Source of the DNA: Bacteroidales bacterium | Lineage (GTDB): Bacteria > Bacteroidota > Bacteroidia > Bacteroidales > UBA3824 | NCBI GenBank assembly: GCA_017645985.1 | Contig: JAGCNK010000204.1 | Location: forward strand, 1 to 13,037 | DNA: 13,037 nt | Direction of reading: 5' to 3' | Part shown: positions 1 through 8,322 of the stretch, piece by piece | How the letters are laid out: each line of letters begins with the position of its first letter | Numbering within the stretch: the stretch's first letter is position 1 | Program-made: the position numbers and the translations under genes | The notes under the pieces: model-generated | Told to the model about the DNA's origin: nothing | Databases searched by the model: none | The model's input: only the letters and a program-made list of their open reading frames with translations

Positions 1-94
1 ATATCAGAATAATTTCTTGAAATTTGTATTATGCACGCAGGCATAAAAGATGCAAGAAGATACAAAAAAAGATTAGAGAATAAAGAATAGCGAT

Positions 95-2287
95 ATGGAC
101 AAGAAGACAGATAATTTAACAGAGTATCTACACAAGTTTTTCGGCTTCGACCGATTCAAAGGCGAACAGGAAGTTGTGGTAAAGAACGTATTGGCAGGCA
201 ACGACACATTTGTGCTGATGCCCACAGGCGGCGGCAAGTCGCTGTGCTACCAACTACCCTCCCTCATGCTCGAAGGCACGGCGATTGTGATTTCGCCGCT
301 AATCGCCTTGATGAAAAACCAAGTAGACGCAATGCGCAGCATCAGCACCAACGACAGCATAGCGCACTTTCTCAACAGCTCGCTCACCAAGCAGCAGATT
401 GCACAGGTGAAGGCCGACATTGTGGAAGGCAAGACAAAGCTGCTGTACGTGGCGCCCGAAAGCCTCACCAAAGAGGAGAACATCGAGTTTTTAAAACAGG
501 TGAAGATTTCGTTCTACGCCATCGACGAGGCGCACTGTATTTCTGAATGGGGACACGATTTCCGTCCGGAATACCGCCGTATACGTCCGATTATCGAAGA
601 GATAGGACGCAGTCCAATTATCGCTCTCACAGCCACCGCCACACCCAAAGTGCAGCACGACATTCAGAAAAACCTCGGCATATTAGACGCAAACGTTTAT
701 AAGTCTTCGTTTTTCCGTGCGAACCTTTACTACGAGGTGCGTCCAAAAATCGACATCGACCGTCAGATTATCAAGTTTATCAAAAACAACAAGGGCAAGA
801 GCGGAATCATCTACTGCCTCAGCCGCAAGAAGGTGGAGGAACTGGCTCAAACCCTGTGTGTCAACGACATAAAGGCTCTCCCCTATCACGCCGGTATGGA
901 CTCTGCCACCCGCAGCGCCAACCAGGACAAGTTCCTTATGGAAGAGGCTGACGTAATAGTGGCTACAATCGCGTTCGGTATGGGTATCGACAAGCCCGAC
1001 GTACGTTTCGTAATCCACTACGATATGCCCAAGAGCCTCGAAGGATACTATCAGGAGACCGGCCGCGCAGGTCGCGACGGCGGCGAAGGTCAGTGTATCG
1101 CATTCTACTCGTTCAAAGATATTCAGAAATTAGAGAAGTTTATGCAGGGCAAGCCCCTGAGCGAACAGGAGATCGGCCGTCAGCTACTTGCCGAAACAGT
1201 AGCCTACGCCGAAACATCTATGTGCCGCAGCAAGATGCTTCTCAACTATTTTGGCGAGATTCTTCCCGAACCGTGCGGCAACTGCGACAACTGCCGTCAC
1301 CCGCAGAAACAGTTCGAGGGCAAGGAGGCTATTCTCACAGCCCTCAAGGTTATTCTTGCCATCAAAGAAAAATTCAAAACCGAACACGTGGCAAAGGTAC
1401 TTGCCGGCGTGGCTGATTCGCAGGTCAAGACCTACAAGCACCACAAGCTGTCGTGCTTTGGCTGCGGCGAGGACGACGGCGACGAGAACTTCTGGAACGC
1501 AGTGCTCCGTCAGTCGCTCGTGTACGGTTTCTTACAGAAAGACATTGAAAACTACGGACTTCTGAAACTCACCGCCAAAGGTCACGAGTTCCTTAAGAGT
1601 CCGTTCGACATAAAGCTCGTCAAGAACCACGACTACGAAAACGAAGAAGACGATAGCGACGACACCACACCGCGCGGTATGAACGGCGGAGCTTCAGACC
1701 CCGAGCTGTTCAAACTGCTCAAAGACCTTCGCAAAAAAGTGTCGAAACAGAAAGGCGTGCCTCCGTTTGTTATCTTCCAAGATTCGTCGCTCGAAGATAT
1801 GGCGGTGCAATATCCTATCACATTAGAAGAATTGACCCAAATTGTGGGCGTAGGATACGGCAAAGCACAGAAATTCGGCAAAGAGTTTGTGGACCTTATC
1901 AAGAGGTACGTTCAGGAAAAAGAGATCGAACGCCCGCAAGACATGGTTGTCAAGTCGGTGGTTTCCAAGTCGGGACTCAAGGTATACATCATCCAGAGCA
2001 TCGACCGCCAGATCGACCTCGAAGACATCTGCGAGGCAAAACAATTGGAAATGGACGAACTACTCGGCGAAATTGAGTCGATTATGAACTCCGGCACCAA
2101 ACTCAACCTCAATTACTACGTAGACCGCATTATCGACGAGGAACGCCAGGAAGAGGTGTACGACTATTTTGACCACGCCGAAACCGAATCTATCGATGAG
2201 GCGCTCAAAGCCCTTGGCGAAGACGAATATTCCGAAGAGGAACTGCGACTGATGAGGATAATGTACATTTCAGAAAAAGGACACTAA
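95..2287 (+). CDS. recQ: ATP-dependent 3'-5' DNA helicase RecQ
   Basis: RecQ unwinds DNA 3' to 5' in recombinational repair and rescue of stalled forks, in the cytoplasm. The 730-residue protein shows the full SF2/RecQ set: motif 0 near F21-Q25, Walker A TGGGKS (44-49, K48), DEAH (144-147) running into the aromatic-rich loop SEWGHDFRPEY, motif III TATATP (179-184), motif V FGMGIDKPD (294-302) and motif VI QETGRAGRDG (320-329). The zinc site is C377, C394, C397 and C400, followed by the winged-helix RQC region (about 405-510). An acidic linker (513-523) leads to an HRDC domain (about 534-607). The last 120 residues form an extra helical region, in my recollection usual for Bacteroidota RecQ (about 725 residues) and resembling a helix-turn-helix domain. 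The start at 95 precedes motif 0 by a normal distance; the ribosome binding region is weak, as usual in this phylum. It leads a probable three-gene operon. The identification is secure. Confidence 0.97.
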   Translation: MDKKTDNLTEYLHKFFGFDRFKGEQEVVVKNVLAGNDTFVLMPTGGGKSLCYQLPSLMLEGTAIVISPLIALMKNQVDAMRSISTNDSIAHFLNSSLTKQQIAQVKADIVEGKTKLLYVAPESLTKEENIEFLKQVKISFYAIDEAHCISEWGHDFRPEYRRIRPIIEEIGRSPIIALTATATPKVQHDIQKNLGILDANVYKSSFFRANLYYEVRPKIDIDRQIIKFIKNNKGKSGIIYCLSRKKVEELAQTLCVNDIKALPYHAGMDSATRSANQDKFLMEEADVIVATIAFGMGIDKPDVRFVIHYDMPKSLEGYYQETGRAGRDGGEGQCIAFYSFKDIQKLEKFMQGKPLSEQEIGRQLLAETVAYAETSMCRSKMLLNYFGEILPEPCGNCDNCRHPQKQFEGKEAILTALKVILAIKEKFKTEHVAKVLAGVADSQVKTYKHHKLSCFGCGEDDGDENFWNAVLRQSLVYGFLQKDIENYGLLKLTAKGHEFLKSPFDIKLVKNHDYENEEDDSDDTTPRGMNGGASDPELFKLLKDLRKKVSKQKGVPPFVIFQDSSLEDMAVQYPITLEELTQIVGVGYGKAQKFGKEFVDLIKRYVQEKEIERPQDMVVKSVVSKSGLKVYIIQSIDRQIDLEDICEAKQLEMDELLGEIESIMNSGTKLNLNYYVDRIIDEERQEEVYDYFDHAETESIDEALKALGEDEYSEEELRLMRIMYISEKGH

Positions 2288-2305
2288 AATAACACCAAAG
2301 CAGCA

Positions 2306-5300
2306 ATGGAACAACTTAAAGCAGGATACTTTACAAACGGAATCAACTCGCTGAAAACCAACGAGGCAAACGCAGCCAAAGTAGACGCCCTTACCAAGGG
2401 ACTTTGCTATTTTGAATTAGACAGCAGTTTCGGCCTCGCCAAGCATTCCGTAGACCCGTCCATCGCTGTTATATACAATATGGTGTCGAGGGGCACGCCC
2501 GCATACGCTTCGCAGTTTATCGAGGGAATACTCTCCACCACCATCGGCAAGACCCTTAAACGTATCGACCCCGACGGCAACATCTGCCACGAAATACAGA
2601 AAGACGAGGTTAAGGATGCAGTTTTCAAGGCGTTGCACATCATCGACCCGCGTATCACCGACGCCATTCCGCTCAACGGCGAAAAAAAGGACGTGCTGCT
2701 CAACGACTTTGTGTACAACACCGCCAAACCTCTCTGCGGCAACTACATAACCCAGCTTGCCGACAAAGGACGCACGTTTGAAAACATGTACAAGTTCAGC
2801 CCTCACAACCGAAGGCTGATAGAGGCACTCAAAACCGACCCGGCTTACGAATTTTTAAATGAAAAGGCGGATCTCTGTTTTTCTGCGCCATACACCGACA
2901 ACTCGCCAGAGTGCATCGTGTTCAATTTCGACGCCTCCACCGACGGAGTAGACCACACCAACTATATCAAGGAGGAAAAAATCACATCGCTGCTCAAAAA
3001 CATCAACACCGACGGCCGCATCATCATCAAGCACGGTGGCGACACCGAAGAAGATATGAAAGACAGGCTTTCGGCATTTACGCAGAACAGCTATTTCGAC
3101 ATCCTCCGCAAAAACTACGAGTCGCCGCTCTATTCCACCGAAGACGGCATTGAGGCATTGCAGATTGCCCTCACGCCGCCAGCAGCCGCCCGTATACAAA
3201 AGACAGTGCTCGAGGCTCTCAACGCCGGTGCGCTCAGTCTCGACGCCAAATCGTGGAACGTATGCGTGATAGAACGCGACGTGCCCTGCGCATTCATTGC
3301 GTTTGAGGATTTACGGCAGCATTTCAACAATCTTTTCGCACTCGAAAACAGCGGACGCAAGTTTCCCACGGTCAAGCTCAGCATTTTTTACACTCCCGAG
3401 TTTGCCGAAACATCGCAGACACTGCTGTACCAAGGTCAGCGCGACGACATCAAAGACTTCGACCCCTCGCAAGCATACGACATACTCATCGACATATCGA
3501 TGCTGCAGCGTTGCGGCAGCGGAATGCGCAAACCCGAATCCGCAGCAAAAAACTACGCCGTGATACGCTCCGCGCTATCGCCCAAAGCCGACACACGTCT
3601 GCTTTTCGACAGTTCGGTGCTCTACAACATCAACATTCAGAAAGTGGACGCCGACACATCCGACGACCCCGACGAAAGCGAGGACGGCGAAAACTACGAC
3701 GAACAGGAAGACGCCTTGAGATTCTTCCTCAAAAACATATTCCTCAAAAAAGACTTCACGCCGGTGCAGGTGGAATCTATCAGCCAGCTGCTCAACGGCA
3801 AAAACATACTGCACGTGTCGCCTCCGGGCAGCGGCAAAACGCTCATCGCGCTGTTCGCAGCGTTTATGAAACCGGGCTACAGCATTTTCCTACCACCCAC
3901 CATCGCCGTTATGAAGATGCAGTTTGCGATGTTGCGCGACCGCAATATCGACATCGACTTCTACATCAACCCCACGCTGCAAAACACCTACGACCGCACT
4001 CTGGCTGTTGAGTCGGTAACAAATGGCGAATCAATTATCACATTTATTTCGCCGTCGCTGATGCACGACCCGTACATCCGCTCCATCTTCAAGAAGATAG
4101 ACGGAAACAACATTCCGCTCTACTTCATCTTTGTGGACGAGGCGCAGCTTATTTCCACCCAGACACCGGAATTCCGTCCTTACTATCAGGACATTAAGAA
4201 CACCATCATACGCAATTTCAGTTTTGAAAACTGCTGTTCGGTACGTGTGGGAGCGTTCACATCGAGCCAGGAATACAATGTCAAGAACGAGATAATCGAA
4301 AAACTCGGCACCGACATCACCATATCCTACAGCCAGAAACTCTCCGACATGCCCAAGATCACTGTCCACGAGATTTCTGACGACAACACTTCGGGCGCAG
4401 GCGCTGAAACATACTACCGCAAGCTGAAACAAAACCTTGCCGACAAACTAATTCAGGGCAACAAAAACGCCTCCACAATTGTATACGGCGCACAGCTGCC
4501 CCTCGACCCTGCCGACGACACCGACTCCACGGTATTCTACCAGGGCGACAGCGACGAGTCGTTTAACGGAGTAAACAACTCGGTGGCTCTGCAAAGCAGC
4601 AAGTCGTGCAAGAGTTTCTGCAACTCGCAAAAAGGCGTAATGGCGGCGGTGCGCTCTGCCGGCATAGGCATTCACGCTCAGAACCTTACATACGCGCTCC
4701 ACTTTGAACCGCCATATTCGCTCGACGAGTTTTACCGTATGAACGGACGAGCCAAAAAAGGTATGGTGAAGAAAGCCGACGTGCTGCTCAACACCATTCA
4801 AAAAGAGTTTGCCGGCACCGAGTCGGTACGCGACGAAAAGGGCAACATCAAGACCGTTGAAAACATCATCGACACCAACTTCGACGCAGCCTACAACCTT
4901 CAGCGTCTTGCTCGGATGTTCCCAGGTCAGGACAAGGAGAAAAATATAATGCACGAGATTCTCAACGGCATAATGCAGCCGCAGAAATCGGGCAGAGCCA
5001 ACATAATAGAGGCGGTATACAACGAGTTTGGCATCGAGATAGAAACCGAGACCGAACCAATGTCCGATCCCTACCAGCTGTATATCTACACCAACAACCG
5101 TGAAAAGAGTTTCGGCTATATCAACTTCAAAACCAACGAGTTGGTAATGCCCGAATCGGCATACGACGCACCGTTGGCTGAGCGAATGCAGTCGTACATC
5201 TACGACATTATCACAGGCAACACCGACGACACGCTCGAATACCTCGCCCAGATGGAAGAGGTGCAGGAGGCGGAGGAGTGCGACGGCGTGCAGACCATAG

Positions 5301-6385
5301 CCGACACGCTGAGCGAGGGCAAGACCGGCACTCTCACCATTCCGTTTTTCAACAGCGCGTTTAAGCAGGCCGCCGACATTCTCAACACCAAAACCGACCA
5401 GAGCATACCGGCACGTGCGCTTTTGAGAATATACAGCCAGACATCGTCGTTCGACGAATTTGAAAAACACGTGGCCAGCGAACACGGAGTCAATCCCAAG
5501 ATATTGGACGACAAGTCGAAAATCAAGTTTGCCGCCCTCTACCACAAATTCCGCAACAAACGCGACACGATGCGGGCAGTTACGCTGCTCAAAGAGATCG
5601 ACCTTATCGACGACTACCTGGTTAATCCTGCCAAGGCAGAAATCACTGTCACCATCACCAAGCACGACCAGGATTTCTACAAGATGAAACTTCTGCCGGT
5701 ACTTTCGCGAAACCTCACCCGCGACAAGGCTCTCACATACATCTCGTCGATCGAAAACGAGAAATACCTCGTTATCGAACGTTACACCGACGTGCTTATC
5801 GGATTCTTATACAACGAGATATATCCTCTTTACCAGAAGATGATAATCGACTGCAACACATTCTTCAAAACGCTTTTGGAGAAGCAGAAGAGCAATTCGG
5901 TAACCCAGGAGATGATAGCAGCCAACCTCAACAACTATTTTGTATCGCGATACAACTGCAAGTTCATCTACAACAATGTTTCGGGCAATATTCAGAATGT
6001 CAACAACATACTGGAAGTACTCGAACAGGCGGGCAGCAACATCGGCGAAATGCAGCACCTTCAGGAATCGCTGTCGCAGTCGAAACCCGAAAACCGCACG
6101 CCAGCCAACAAGATTATCTGTGGCTACTGCGAGCTGTTTACCGCCAAACCCGACGACACAAAAGAAAGGTTCCACGCTTACGGACTCATCTGCGAAGGTC
6201 TCAACGAATACCGCTTCAACCCCGAAACCACGGTTGAGAAATTCTCTGCCGACACCGACGCCGTAACAGAAAAGATAGCAGCCGAGAATTTCGACCTGAA
6301 AGAAGAGATGGAAACCGTAATGAAACTGCGTCTGCAAAGCCAGTGGCTAAAAAGATTCAACTCTCAAATACTTAAAATATCGTAA
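2306..6385 (+). CDS. Large protein with divergent RecQ-like SF2 helicase core, function unknown
   Basis: I do not recognise a named family for this 1359-residue protein. Residues about 480-820 align by eye with the RecQ encoded just upstream: motif 0 FTPVQ (484-488), Walker A SPPGSGKT (505-512, K511), motif Ia LPPTIAVMKMQ, motif II DEAQ (611-614) followed by an F-R-P-Y-Y stretch matching the RecQ F-R-P-E-Y stretch, motif III GAFTSSQ (649-655), motif V SAGIGIHAQN (784 on) and motif VI FYRMNGRAKKG (809-819). DEAH is DEAQ, the aromatic-loop tryptophan is absent, the motif VI glutamine is arginine, and the second motif VI arginine is lysine. No four-cysteine zinc site or HRDC domain is visible. 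The N-terminal part (1-445) is joined to the core by an acidic linker (448-470); the C-terminal part (870-1359) is mostly helical. It starts 18 nt after the recQ stop and codon use matches its neighbours, so it is probably co-transcribed and long resident. It could be an active variant helicase or an ATP-binding scaffold. Confidence 0.93.
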   Translation: MEQLKAGYFTNGINSLKTNEANAAKVDALTKGLCYFELDSSFGLAKHSVDPSIAVIYNMVSRGTPAYASQFIEGILSTTIGKTLKRIDPDGNICHEIQKDEVKDAVFKALHIIDPRITDAIPLNGEKKDVLLNDFVYNTAKPLCGNYITQLADKGRTFENMYKFSPHNRRLIEALKTDPAYEFLNEKADLCFSAPYTDNSPECIVFNFDASTDGVDHTNYIKEEKITSLLKNINTDGRIIIKHGGDTEEDMKDRLSAFTQNSYFDILRKNYESPLYSTEDGIEALQIALTPPAAARIQKTVLEALNAGALSLDAKSWNVCVIERDVPCAFIAFEDLRQHFNNLFALENSGRKFPTVKLSIFYTPEFAETSQTLLYQGQRDDIKDFDPSQAYDILIDISMLQRCGSGMRKPESAAKNYAVIRSALSPKADTRLLFDSSVLYNINIQKVDADTSDDPDESEDGENYDEQEDALRFFLKNIFLKKDFTPVQVESISQLLNGKNILHVSPPGSGKTLIALFAAFMKPGYSIFLPPTIAVMKMQFAMLRDRNIDIDFYINPTLQNTYDRTLAVESVTNGESIITFISPSLMHDPYIRSIFKKIDGNNIPLYFIFVDEAQLISTQTPEFRPYYQDIKNTIIRNFSFENCCSVRVGAFTSSQEYNVKNEIIEKLGTDITISYSQKLSDMPKITVHEISDDNTSGAGAETYYRKLKQNLADKLIQGNKNASTIVYGAQLPLDPADDTDSTVFYQGDSDESFNGVNNSVALQSSKSCKSFCNSQKGVMAAVRSAGIGIHAQNLTYALHFEPPYSLDEFYRMNGRAKKGMVKKADVLLNTIQKEFAGTESVRDEKGNIKTVENIIDTNFDAAYNLQRLARMFPGQDKEKNIMHEILNGIMQPQKSGRANIIEAVYNEFGIEIETETEPMSDPYQLYIYTNNREKSFGYINFKTNELVMPESAYDAPLAERMQSYIYDIITGNTDDTLEYLAQMEEVQEAEECDGVQTIADTLSEGKTGTLTIPFFNSAFKQAADILNTKTDQSIPARALLRIYSQTSSFDEFEKHVASEHGVNPKILDDKSKIKFAALYHKFRNKRDTMRAVTLLKEIDLIDDYLVNPAKAEITVTITKHDQDFYKMKLLPVLSRNLTRDKALTYISSIENEKYLVIERYTDVLIGFLYNEIYPLYQKMIIDCNTFFKTLLEKQKSNSVTQEMIAANLNNYFVSRYNCKFIYNNVSGNIQNVNNILEVLEQAGSNIGEMQHLQESLSQSKPENRTPANKIICGYCELFTAKPDDTKERFHAYGLICEGLNEYRFNPETTVEKFSADTDAVTEKIAAENFDLKEEMETVMKLRLQSQWLKRFNSQILKIS

Positions 6386-6408
6386 CTTAGAAAAAAACTG
6401 TACCATAT

Positions 6409-7233
6409 ATGAAAGAACTGATCAACAACGAATTGGCGCAACTGCAAAAAGATCTTGAAAACCTGCAGTCCGCCGCAAAACAAATATCCAACGCCGGCGA
6501 GGCCTCGGCCAGCGTTATCGAGGAGGCTAAAAACATCCAAAACGATTTTTCACAAAACCTTGAGAAACTCACAACCCTCTACACGCAATACCTCGACCAG
6601 GCACAGAAAGCTTCATCAGAACGCAACGACGAGATTATCAACCACTTCAAGAAGACAATCTCGGAGCAAACCGTGATTATGGACAAATACGGCGCGCTGG
6701 TAAGCACCATCAACGAAAACTCAAAGAAACTGATAGAGTCGTCGCAAGAAAACCAGAAAGCCACTGTGGAAAAACTCGTGAAGTTTGCACAGGAAAAAGT
6801 TGACAGTCAGGACTCTCTGCTCAAAAAGGCCGCTGCCGACACCACTCAGAAGGTGGAGGCTGTAAAATCTTCGTACCTGAAACAAGCCGAGGAGACCGAC
6901 AAGCTTTTAAAAGCATACCTGGAACTTGCTCAAAGCACCGAGGAACTAAAACAGAATATCGACAAAGTAGACTTTCCTCAAAAGTTTGAGAAACTGTCGG
7001 GACTTGTCAACAACCTCAGCAACGAGCAGAAAGGCACATCCGAACGTCTTGAAAAGTTGGAGAAAACAGGCACTGATTCCAACAAGAAACTTATGGAAGA
7101 AGTACTCGCCAACCAAAAGAGCATCCGTACAGTGAAAGTTCTGGCGTGGATCATCCTGATTATCGCCATACTGTCTACCGCAGGCATAGTATACGCCAGC
7201 ATCAAGACCGGCATATACTCGCTGCTGTATTAA
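6409..7233 (+). CDS. Coiled-coil protein with C-terminal transmembrane anchor, function unknown
   Basis: I recognise no family for this 274-residue protein. Nearly all of residues 1-240 is polar, rich in E, K, Q, N, A and L, with heptad-like spacing that points to long coiled coils; a likely break is at V187-F189-P190. One hydrophobic segment follows (about 243-263, with the only tryptophan, W247), preceded by basic K238, R240 and K243, leaving a tail of about 10 residues. There is no N-terminal signal peptide and no cysteine. This predicts a tail-anchored inner-membrane protein with its coiled coil in the cytoplasm. The gene begins 23 nt after the stop of the helicase-like gene with no terminator between, so it is the probable third gene of the recQ operon. 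A structural, tethering or membrane-effector role is possible, but the sequence does not show which. Its stop lies 8 nt from the stop of the convergent trxB. Confidence 0.87.
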   Translation: MKELINNELAQLQKDLENLQSAAKQISNAGEASASVIEEAKNIQNDFSQNLEKLTTLYTQYLDQAQKASSERNDEIINHFKKTISEQTVIMDKYGALVSTINENSKKLIESSQENQKATVEKLVKFAQEKVDSQDSLLKKAAADTTQKVEAVKSSYLKQAEETDKLLKAYLELAQSTEELKQNIDKVDFPQKFEKLSGLVNNLSNEQKGTSERLEKLEKTGTDSNKKLMEEVLANQKSIRTVKVLAWIILIIAILSTAGIVYASIKTGIYSLLY

Positions 7234-7241
7234 ATTGTGTC

Positions 7242-8174
7242 TTAGGCGTTTGAGGCGAGATATTTCTCCACATCCAACGCAGCCTTGCAACCAGTACCGG
7301 CAGCCACAACAGCCTGTCGGTAAAGAGGATCGGCACAATCGCCACAGGCAAACACGCCGGGCACATTGGTTTGCGTTGTATTGTTTTGCGTAATGATATA
7401 ACCGTTGGCGTCGGTATCAATATAAGGTGCGAAAAGCTCGGTCTGCGGACTACGGCCGATGGCTACAAAATAGCCCGTAACATTCAGGTTCTTAAAGTGT
7501 TGCTCATTGTTTTGATCAGTATATTTCAGAGTAACACCCTCCACGCCGTTGTTGCCAAAGATGTCGGCAACCTCGTGTTTGTAAAGCACTTGAATGTTCT
7601 TAGCCTCGGCAAGACGGTTTTGCAAAATGGTGGAAGCACGCAGATAATCCTTGCGCACAGCGAGATATACGGTGCGGCAGATATTGCTGAGATACAGAGC
7701 GTCGCCCACAGCCGTGTCGCCTCCGCCAACCACAATCACATCCTGGTTTCGGTAAAAGAATCCGTCGCAAACAGCGCAAGCCGAAACACCCATTCCGGCA
7801 TATTTTTTCTCACCTTCGATTCCCAGATACTTGGCCACTGCGCCTGTGGCAATGATAACCGCACGGGCTGTGATGGTCTGCTCGGCATCTGTGGTAATTG
7901 CAAATGGACGGTTTGAGAAATCCACCTTCGTCACTGTTTCGTAAATAATTTCAGCGCCGAACTTCTCAGCCTGCAAACGCATCTTGTCCATAAGGTCGAA
8001 CCCTGAAACAGCATCGGGAAAACCCGGGTAATTCTCAATCTCATTGGTAGTTGTCAACTGTCCGCCCTGAACAGGACCGGCTATAATCACAGGTTTCATT
8101 CCGGCACGTGCAGCGTAAATGGCGGCAGTGTAACCGGCAGGACCGGAACCTATTATCAAACAATCTGTTGTCAT
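7242..8174 (-). CDS. trxB: Thioredoxin-disulfide reductase (FAD-dependent)
   Basis: TrxB passes electrons from a pyridine nucleotide through FAD and a redox dithiol to thioredoxin in the cytoplasm. At 310 residues it has the usual length of the low-molecular-weight class. It shows the N-terminal FAD site GSGPAG (9-14), the GQL-TTT-IENYPGF segment (38-52), the redox pair CAVC (133-136), the nucleotide-binding GGGDTAVGDA (150-159), and the C-terminal FAD motif FACGD (275-279) followed by RQAVVAAGTG (286-295). The NADPH 2'-phosphate motif, HRRDxFRA in E. coli, reads VRKDYLRA (173-180), and the usual glutamate of GGGxxAxEEA is G157. The arginines R174 and R179 are kept, so NADPH use is still plausible, but cofactor choice is less certain than family membership. 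The start at 8174 gives the canonical short N-terminus. It is divergent from purL and converges on the recQ operon. Confidence 0.96.
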   Translation of the reverse strand: MTTDCLIIGSGPAGYTAAIYAARAGMKPVIIAGPVQGGQLTTTNEIENYPGFPDAVSGFDLMDKMRLQAEKFGAEIIYETVTKVDFSNRPFAITTDAEQTITARAVIIATGAVAKYLGIEGEKKYAGMGVSACAVCDGFFYRNQDVIVVGGGDTAVGDALYLSNICRTVYLAVRKDYLRASTILQNRLAEAKNIQVLYKHEVADIFGNNGVEGVTLKYTDQNNEQHFKNLNVTGYFVAIGRSPQTELFAPYIDTDANGYIITQNNTTQTNVPGVFACGDCADPLYRQAVVAAGTGCKAALDVEKYLASNA

Positions 8175-8209
8175 AAATCAGGATATTTTTGAAATGTTAT
8201 TACTTTCGG

Positions 8210-8239
8210 CAAAAATATAGAAAAAAACGTAAAAGCAAA
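8210..8239 (-). promoter_or_regulatory. Candidate primary-sigma promoter for trxB
   Basis: On the minus strand, TTTG (8239-8236) and TATTTTTG (8217-8210) match the Bacteroidota -33 (TTTG) and -7 (TAnnTTTG) elements. The spacer is 18 nt, one short of the usual 19-21. Transcription would start near 8205, giving a leader of about 30 nt before the trxB start at 8174. The region is A/T-rich, so chance matches are more likely than usual. Confidence 0.5.
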
Positions 8240-8278
8240 GTAGAACGAAAATGCAATATCGTTTTTTTCATCTTTTAT

Positions 8279-8309
8279 TTTGTAATGTGATACAACTTGC
8301 TTAAATTTG
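8279..8309 (+). promoter_or_regulatory. Primary-sigma promoter for purL
   Basis: TTTG (8279-8282) and TAAATTTG (8302-8309) are separated by exactly 19 nt and match both elements of the Bacteroides consensus without mismatch. Predicted transcription starts near 8314-8316, leaving a purL leader of about 43 nt. The -7 box overlaps a 10-bp palindrome, ATTTGCAAAT (8305-8314). Confidence 0.72.
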
Positions 8310-8322
8310 CAAATGTTCAAAT

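Larger units (their letters stand above)
95..7233 (+). other. Probable operon: recQ, RecQ-like large protein, membrane coiled-coil protein
   Basis: Three same-strand genes are separated by 18 and 23 nt, with no hairpin plus T-run in either gap. Transcription would start at or before the left edge of the window. No internal promoter matching the Bacteroidota consensus is seen in the gaps, which are too short to hold one, though one inside a coding region cannot be excluded. Co-transcription is inferred from spacing. Confidence 0.7.

Noticed and set aside
19..26. GAAATTTG as a -7 box for recQ
   Set aside because: It has one mismatch to TAnnTTTG and the -33 position would lie outside the window, so it cannot be tested.
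2..46. An open frame from the window edge to TAA at 44-46, possible tail of an upstream gene
   Set aside because: Only 14 codons are visible and no family can be judged from them.
31..90. A 19-codon ATG-to-TAG frame directly before recQ
   Set aside because: It is short, A-rich, without a ribosome binding site or recognisable features, and easily arises by chance; a leader-peptide role is unsupported.
4448..5665. A 405-codon open frame on the minus strand inside the large RecQ-like gene
   Set aside because: It is antisense to a gene with clear helicase motifs, its predicted protein is rich in V, G, F and C as expected of a shadow frame, and it shows no recognisable domain.
8244..8270. AACGA/TCGTT hairpin followed by a T-run in the trxB-purL gap
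   Set aside because: The stem has five pairs with a ten-base loop, and no plus-strand gene ends before it; it is probably chance in A/T-rich sequence.
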